Shown here in pieces: positions 6,077 to 9,035 of a stretch of DNA of 9,035 bases. The notes below the pieces were generated by a model, which had not been told where the DNA came from, searched no databases, and worked only from the letters and a program-made list of their open reading frames with translations. Origin of the DNA: Flavobacteriaceae bacterium (GTDB lineage: Bacteria > Bacteroidota > Bacteroidia > Flavobacteriales > Flavobacteriaceae); the NCBI GenBank assembly GCA_023145595.1, contig JAGLDM010000003.1, positions 1 to 9,035 on the forward strand, read 5' to 3'. The position numbers and the translations under genes are program-made. The stretch's first letter is position 1. Each line of letters opens with the position of its first letter.

Positions 6077-7243
6077 ATGAATAGTATGTATTTTACAGAA
6101 GAACACGAGTCGTTTCGGCAATCTTTTAAAGATTTCCTAAAAAAAGAGGTTTCTCCATATATTGATAAATGGGAAAAGGAAGGGGTTATAGATCGATTTA
6201 TTTGGAAGAAGTTTGGTGATATGGGCTTTTTTGGGCTAAATGCTTCGGAAGCTTATGGAGGGATGAATTTGGATTTGTTTTATATGGTAATTTTTCTTGA
6301 AGAATTGCAAAAAATAGACTCAGGTGGATTTGCGGCAGCCATGTGGGCTCACGCGTATTTAGCAATGGCTCATCTTCAAAAAGAAGGTGATGACCATATC
6401 AAAAATAAATACCTAGCGCCGAGTATTGAAGGCAATAAAATTGGTTGTTTATGCATTACAGAACCGTTTGGCGGTTCAGATGTTTCAGGTATGAGAACTA
6501 CTGCTGTAAAAAAAGATAGCACCTATATAATTAATGGTTCTAAAACGTTTATTACAAATGGTGTATTTTCAGATTATTTAGTGGTTGCAGCTAAAACAGA
6601 TCCAGAAAAAGGAGGAAGAGGTATTAGTCTTTTTGTGGTTGATAGAAAAACGGAAGGGTTAACAGCAACGAGTTTGGATAAACTAGGATGGAAAGCATCA
6701 GATACAGGGGAGATTTCTTTTGATAATGTTGTTATTCCAGCGGATAATTTGTTGGGAGAGGAAGGTAAAGGTTTTCCGTATATTATGCAGCACTTTGCAT
6801 TAGAGCGGTTGGTGATGGGAGTGAATGCACACGCTAGATCCGAATATGCATTAGATTATGTTATTCAATACATGTCTGAACGTCACGCATTTGGAAGATC
6901 TCTTGATAAGTTTCAAGCCTTAAGGCATAAGGTAGCAGAAATGGCAACGGAGATTGAGGTGTGTAAAGAATTTAATTATTCGGTTACAAAAAGATTAGAT
7001 CAGGGGCAGTACTTGGTAAAAGAAGCGAGCATGTCTAAATTGGCATCTACTAAAATGGCTGACAAGGTAATTTATAATTGTTTGCAATTGCTTGGAGGTT
7101 ATGGTTATATGGAAGAATATCCAATGGCTAGGTTATTAAGGGATAGTAGGATAGGGCCAATCGGAGGAGGTACTTCTGAGATTTTAAAAGAGATAATTTC
7201 TAAAACTGTTCTTGATAAGAAATGTTACAAACCGATTACTTAA
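6077..7243 (+). CDS. Acyl-CoA dehydrogenase, FAD-dependent
   Basis: Oxidises an acyl-CoA to the trans-2-enoyl-CoA, passing electrons through FAD to electron-transfer flavoprotein, in fatty-acid or branched-chain amino-acid breakdown. At 388 residues it has the normal length. Signatures are CLCITEPFGGSDVSGMRTTA (about 124-143, flavin and substrate contact), the helical C-terminal domain with ERHAFGRSLDKFQAL (268-282) and QLLGGYGYMEEYPMARLLRD (337-356), and the ending IGPIGGGTSEI. The Glu that serves as base in medium- and short-chain enzymes (EGT motif) is Gly here. As in isovaleryl-CoA and long-chain enzymes, the base is predicted to be Glu243 in ALERLVMG. The exact chain preference cannot be read. 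Start at 6077 fits; an ATG three codons later is an alternative. No terminator hairpin is visible before rpsU. Confidence 0.93.
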   Translation: MNSMYFTEEHESFRQSFKDFLKKEVSPYIDKWEKEGVIDRFIWKKFGDMGFFGLNASEAYGGMNLDLFYMVIFLEELQKIDSGGFAAAMWAHAYLAMAHLQKEGDDHIKNKYLAPSIEGNKIGCLCITEPFGGSDVSGMRTTAVKKDSTYIINGSKTFITNGVFSDYLVVAAKTDPEKGGRGISLFVVDRKTEGLTATSLDKLGWKASDTGEISFDNVVIPADNLLGEEGKGFPYIMQHFALERLVMGVNAHARSEYALDYVIQYMSERHAFGRSLDKFQALRHKVAEMATEIEVCKEFNYSVTKRLDQGQYLVKEASMSKLASTKMADKVIYNCLQLLGGYGYMEEYPMARLLRDSRIGPIGGGTSEILKEIISKTVLDKKCYKPIT

Positions 7244-7261
7244 TTTTTTTTAATTTTTTAA

Positions 7262-7291
7262 TTGCACATTGTAAATATAACGGTATCTTTG
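7262..7291 (+). promoter_or_regulatory. rpsU promoter (Bacteroidota type)
   Basis: TTG at 7262-7264, a 19-base spacer, and TATCTTTG at 7284-7291 match the Bacteroidota vegetative promoter exactly. It is preceded by a long T/A tract (7244-7260) that could act as an UP-like element. The start site would be near 7295, leaving a leader of about 40 bases before rpsU. Confidence 0.8.
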
Positions 7292-7318
7292 CGGCACCCT
7301 AAAAAAATAGGAGAACTA

Positions 7319-7328
7319 AGAAAGGAGG
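7319..7328 (+). promoter_or_regulatory. Strong Shine-Dalgarno of rpsU (unusual for this phylum)
   Basis: AGAAAGGAGG at 7319-7328 can pair over ten bases with the expected 16S rRNA 3' tail (CCUCCUUUCU) and ends 8 bases before the ATG. A second, weaker AGGAGA sits at 7309-7314. No other gene in the window has such a site. In Flavobacterium johnsoniae, bS21 is known to help hide the anti-Shine-Dalgarno, and ribosomes lacking bS21 translate rpsU preferentially. The site is therefore best read as the autoregulatory element of bS21 synthesis. Confidence 0.85.
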
Positions 7329-7336
7329 ACTAAATT

Positions 7337-7534
7337 ATGTTGATTATACCAATTAAAGAAGGCGAAAACATTGATAGAGCGTTAAAACGTTTTAAAAGAA
7401 AATTTGACCGTACTAAGACGATGAAAAATTTACGTTCACGCAAGCAATTTGACAAACCATCTGTTGTGAAAAGAGCTAGAAACATCAAGGCTGCTTATGT
7501 TCAGAAATTAAGAACACAAGAAGAACAAGGATAA
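7337..7534 (+). CDS. rpsU: 30S ribosomal protein bS21
   Basis: A 65-residue, very basic protein with the bS21 pattern: MLIIPIKEGENIDRALKRFKRKFDRTKTMKNLRSRKQF, then a long basic helix ending RNIKAAYVQKLRTQEEQG. It binds the 30S platform next to the 16S 3' end. In Bacteroidota ribosomes it forms, with bS18 and bS6, the pocket that sequesters the anti-Shine-Dalgarno, so it bears on the phylum's Shine-Dalgarno-independent initiation. It has its own promoter, an exceptional Shine-Dalgarno and a hairpin terminator, so it is a separate unit able to regulate itself. Length and start agree with the family. Confidence 0.97.
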   Translation: MLIIPIKEGENIDRALKRFKRKFDRTKTMKNLRSRKQFDKPSVVKRARNIKAAYVQKLRTQEEQG

Positions 7535-7559
7535 AGAGTCCTTTAAAATAAAGTTTAAA

Positions 7560-7598
7560 CCGTTAGAATTCGTAAATTTGTATTCTAACGGTTTTTTT
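7560..7598 (+). terminator. Intrinsic terminator of rpsU
   Basis: CCGTTAGAAT (7560-7569) and ATTCTAACGG (7582-7591) form a perfect 10-pair stem around a 12-base loop. Seven T follow (7592-7598), with an AAA upstream that can extend pairing into the T-tract. The last T is directly followed by the ATG of the recombinase gene, so terminator and start codon touch. Confidence 0.9.
7573..7580 (+). promoter_or_regulatory. Possible -7 element for xerC inside the terminator loop
   Basis: TAAATTTG at 7573-7580, within the rpsU terminator loop, is a perfect match to the Bacteroidota -7 consensus TAnnTTTG. Transcription from it would begin near 7584-7586, about 13-15 bases before the ATG at 7599, and so would exclude the 5' arm of the hairpin. 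No TTG lies at the proper -33 distance (the region reads AAGTTTAAA), which weakens the call. The alternative is read-through from rpsU. Confidence 0.35.
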
Positions 7599-8486
7599 AT
7601 GCCTATAAAATCCTTTTTAGAATACTTAACCTTTGAAAAGAAGTATTCAGCGAATACGACGCTAGCTTATAAAAATGATTTAAAATCCTTTCAGCAATTT
7701 TGCAAACAAGAGTATGATGACAACACTTTGTTAAGTGTTCATTATTCTCAAATTAGATCATGGATTGTTTTTTTGGTAGATTCAGGTATTCGTAACCGCA
7801 CTGTAAATAGGAAGGTTAGTAGTTTGAATACTTTTTATAAATTCCTTCAAAAAACAAAACAAATAAAAGAGAACCCGTTAGCGAAGCATAAGGCTTTAAA
7901 AGTTTCTAAACGAGTGCAAGTTCCGTTTTCTGAAAAGGAAATAGAACGCGTTATTGATCAATTAAGTGAGGGGGGCGATTTTAGATCTGTCAGAAATAAG
8001 GTTATTGTTGAGTTGCTGTATTCAACGGGGATGCGTAGAAATGAACTAATACAGTTAAAAATTGAAGACGTAGATTTTTCAAATAAAACAATAAAAGTGT
8101 TAGGTAAGCGAAATAAGGAGCGCTTAATACCGTTGCTTAGGTCTGTAAATGAATCATTAAAGGGATATATATTGATAAGGGAACAGAAATATTCAAGTTC
8201 AGGATATTTATTTATTACCGAGAAAGAAAATAAATTATACCCAACCCTTGTGTATAGAATAATAAATGAGTACTTTAGTACAGTATCAACCAAGGTTAAA
8301 AAAAGCCCGCACGTATTGCGGCATTCGTTTGCTACACATTTGCTAAATGAAGGTGCAGATTTGAATTCAGTAAAGGAATTATTGGGGCATGCTAGTTTAG
8401 CATCGACCCAAGTTTATACCCATAGTGGTTTGAATAAGTTAAAAGAAGTGTATAACCATGCTCATCCTAGGAGCAGTAAAAAATGA
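7599..8486 (+). CDS. xerC: Tyrosine site-specific recombinase, XerC/XerD type
   Basis: A 295-residue DNA strand-exchange enzyme of the size of XerC/XerD, which resolve chromosome dimers at dif. The N-terminal SAM-like core-binding domain spans about 1-88 (FLEYLTFEKKYSANTTLAYKNDL) and the catalytic domain about 105-290. Catalytic residues visible are Arg146 (STGMRRNEL), Lys170 (VLGKRNKERLIPL), His238 and Arg241 (HVLRHSFATHLL), His264 (LLGHASL) and the nucleophile Tyr273 (QVYTHS). The frame is open back to a TTG at 7578, but those seven codons are the rpsU terminator hairpin, and homologues as I remember them begin at MxxxxFLEYL, so ATG 7599 is the start. It has no Shine-Dalgarno. It is followed 6 bases later by hpf. 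The conserved core-gene neighbourhood argues for a housekeeping Xer rather than a mobile-element integrase; the C versus D assignment is uncertain. Confidence 0.9.
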   Translation: MPIKSFLEYLTFEKKYSANTTLAYKNDLKSFQQFCKQEYDDNTLLSVHYSQIRSWIVFLVDSGIRNRTVNRKVSSLNTFYKFLQKTKQIKENPLAKHKALKVSKRVQVPFSEKEIERVIDQLSEGGDFRSVRNKVIVELLYSTGMRRNELIQLKIEDVDFSNKTIKVLGKRNKERLIPLLRSVNESLKGYILIREQKYSSSGYLFITEKENKLYPTLVYRIINEYFSTVSTKVKKSPHVLRHSFATHLLNEGADLNSVKELLGHASLASTQVYTHSGLNKLKEVYNHAHPRSSKK

Positions 8487-8492
8487 TGATTT

Positions 8493-8798
8493 ATGAAAGT
8501 ATTTGTACAGTCCGTCAATTTCAATGCAGACCCGGAATTAATTATGTTTGTTGAAACTAAAATCTCAACTTTAGAAAAGTACTATGATAAAATAGTTGAC
8601 ACAGAAGTTTTTTTAAAGGTGCAGCAAACAAGTGAGAAGGAAAATAAAGTTGTCGAAGTGAAAATTAATATTTCAGGAGGTGAGTTTGTGGTAAAGAAAA
8701 CAGGTAAAACTTTTGAGGCGGGAACGGCTTTAGCAGTAGATTCATTGAAGAGGCAATTAAGAAAACACAAAGAAAAGCAGCGAGCTCGTCACGTTTAA
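8493..8798 (+). CDS. hpf: Ribosome hibernation-promoting factor, short HPF/RaiA type
   Basis: A 101-residue protein of the HPF/YfiA (S30AE) family, which binds the 30S decoding region in starved or stationary cells and blocks mRNA and tRNA. The fold pattern is visible: first strand MKVFVQSVNFNAD, helix ELIMFVETKISTLEKYYDKI, strands EVFLKVQQ and KVVEVKINISGGEFVVKKT, then a second helix (FEAGTALAVDSLKRQLRKHKEKQR) with the basic C-terminus that lies along the ribosome. It lacks the extra C-terminal domain of long HPF, so it would not itself form long-HPF-type 100S dimers. It begins 6 bases after xerC and is probably co-transcribed with it. The first hairpin behind it is the one at 8861-8887. Confidence 0.95.
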   Translation: MKVFVQSVNFNADPELIMFVETKISTLEKYYDKIVDTEVFLKVQQTSEKENKVVEVKINISGGEFVVKKTGKTFEAGTALAVDSLKRQLRKHKEKQRARHV

Positions 8799-8828
8799 AA
8801 AAAACAAAAAAAATATATCAAAAAGTTT

Positions 8829-8858
8829 TGGTTAAAATAGAAAACTTTATATCTTTGC
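8829..8858 (+). promoter_or_regulatory. Promoter of the tRNA-Thr/tRNA-Tyr operon
   Basis: TTG (8829-8831), a 19-base spacer and TATCTTTG (8851-8858) match the Bacteroidota promoter exactly, with the same spacing and the same -7 sequence as the rpsU promoter. Transcription should begin near 8862, at the very base of the hairpin that follows. Confidence 0.8.
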
Positions 8859-8860
8859 AG

Positions 8861-8887
8861 TCCGTTAGAAATAGCGGGCTTTTTTTT
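8861..8887 (+). terminator. Hairpin and T-tract between tRNA promoter and tRNA-Thr
   Basis: GTCCGTTA (8861-8868) pairs with TAGCGGGC (8873-8880), eight pairs including two G-U, around a GAAA tetraloop, followed by at least seven T. It has the form of an intrinsic terminator and is the first such structure after hpf, so it probably ends the xerC-hpf transcript. It also lies downstream of the tRNA promoter, so tRNA transcripts must begin in it and pass through it. Confidence 0.6.
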
Positions 8888-8895
8888 AAATAAAA

Positions 8896-8969
8896 GCCGA
8901 TGTAGCTCAGCTGGCTAGAGCAGCTGATTTGTAATCAGCAGGTCGTGGGAACGAGTACCTCCATCGGCT
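8896..8969 (+). tRNA. tRNA-Thr, anticodon TGT (unusual T-arm)
   Basis: Acceptor strand GCCGATG (8896-8902) pairs with CATCGGC (8962-8968), with discriminator T8969 and no encoded CCA. The D-stem is GCTC/GAGC (8905-8908, 8918-8921). The anticodon stem is GCTGA/TCAGC (8923-8927, 8935-8939) with loop TTTGTAA and anticodon TGT at 8930-8932, reading ACA. The T-arm is odd: GTGGG-AACGAGT-ACCTC (8945-8961) has A at positions 54 and 55, where TT is nearly universal, and A at 61, where C should pair with G53. The remainder is normal. It reads as a real tRNA-Thr locus, but either the T-arm is damaged or the bases are miscalled. Confidence 0.88.
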
Positions 8970-8999
8970 CTTAGTTCTTAGAATGTATGGCATAGTATT

Positions 9000-9035
9000 G
9001 GGGAGGTACCGAAGCGGTCAAACGGGGCAGACTGT
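9000..9035 (+). tRNA. tRNA-Tyr, anticodon GTA, 5' part only
   Basis: Acceptor strand GGGGAGG (9000-9006), T8 and A9 (9007-9008), and D-stem CCG/CGG (9009-9011, 9023-9025) are followed by anticodon-stem strand GCAGA (9027-9031) and loop CTGT. The window ends inside the anticodon (GT of GTA). The sequence GGCAGACTGT with a three-pair D-stem is typical of bacterial tRNA-Tyr. It lies 30 bases after tRNA-Thr and is presumably co-transcribed with it. Confidence 0.88.

Noticed and set aside
7578..7598. TTG start for xerC adding seven residues
   Set aside because: These codons are the 3' part of the rpsU terminator stem and T-tract; ATG 7599 gives the family N-terminus.
7958..8293. 111-codon minus-strand frame within xerC
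   Set aside because: Antisense to the catalytic domain of the recombinase; no domain pattern.
7599..8486. Mobile-element integrase next to tRNA genes
   Set aside because: The length, conserved core neighbourhood and lack of any attachment-site duplication or cargo genes fit a housekeeping Xer recombinase.
8582..8770. 62-codon minus-strand frame within hpf
   Set aside because: Antisense to hpf; no independent support.

Overview
The window is low-GC bacterial DNA from a member of the Bacteroidota, most likely a flavobacterium. The evidence is as follows. Promoter-like sites match the Bacteroidota pattern (TTG, about 19-20 bases, TAnnTTTG). Shine-Dalgarno sequences are absent in front of nearly every gene except rpsU. 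Protein sequences resemble flavobacterial ones. The order acyl-CoA dehydrogenase, rpsU, Xer-type recombinase, hibernation factor, tRNA-Thr, tRNA-Tyr is, from memory, the stretch that in flavobacteria leads into tuf, secE and nusG. The species cannot be named from the sequence.

Layout. Bases 1-1805 are read on the minus strand: a clade-3 heme catalase, and behind it the first 86 codons of an exported Sel1-repeat protein that runs off the left edge. A 434-base gap (1806-2239) separates these from the plus-strand genes. It holds a promoter-like site, three consecutive hairpins and a T-tract that together look like an uncharacterised small RNA gene of about 95 nt. Then come a small PspC-domain membrane protein (TTG start) and, 3 bases later, a two-TM potassium channel with an RCK (TrkA-type) NAD-binding domain.

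From 3548 to 7243 three tightly spaced genes probably share a transcript: an AGCS-family sodium:alanine/glycine symporter, a membrane-anchored helix-hairpin-helix protein of ComEA type, and an acyl-CoA dehydrogenase whose catalytic base is in the isovaleryl-CoA/long-chain position. From 7262 on the content turns to the translation machinery. rpsU has its own strong promoter and an exceptional 10-base Shine-Dalgarno. A hairpin terminator contains a promoter-like -7 element and abuts the Xer recombinase start codon. A short ribosome hibernation factor follows. A strong promoter, an unusual leader hairpin, tRNA-Thr(UGU) and the start of tRNA-Tyr(GUA) end the window.

The window is mostly conserved core genome; I see no phage, insertion sequence, CRISPR array or defence locus. 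The points most worth a second look are non-coding: the candidate small RNA beside katA, the rpsU Shine-Dalgarno, the terminator/promoter overlap before xerC, the leader hairpin before tRNA-Thr that can refold with the tRNA acceptor strand, and the tRNA-Thr T-arm, which has A at three near-invariant positions.
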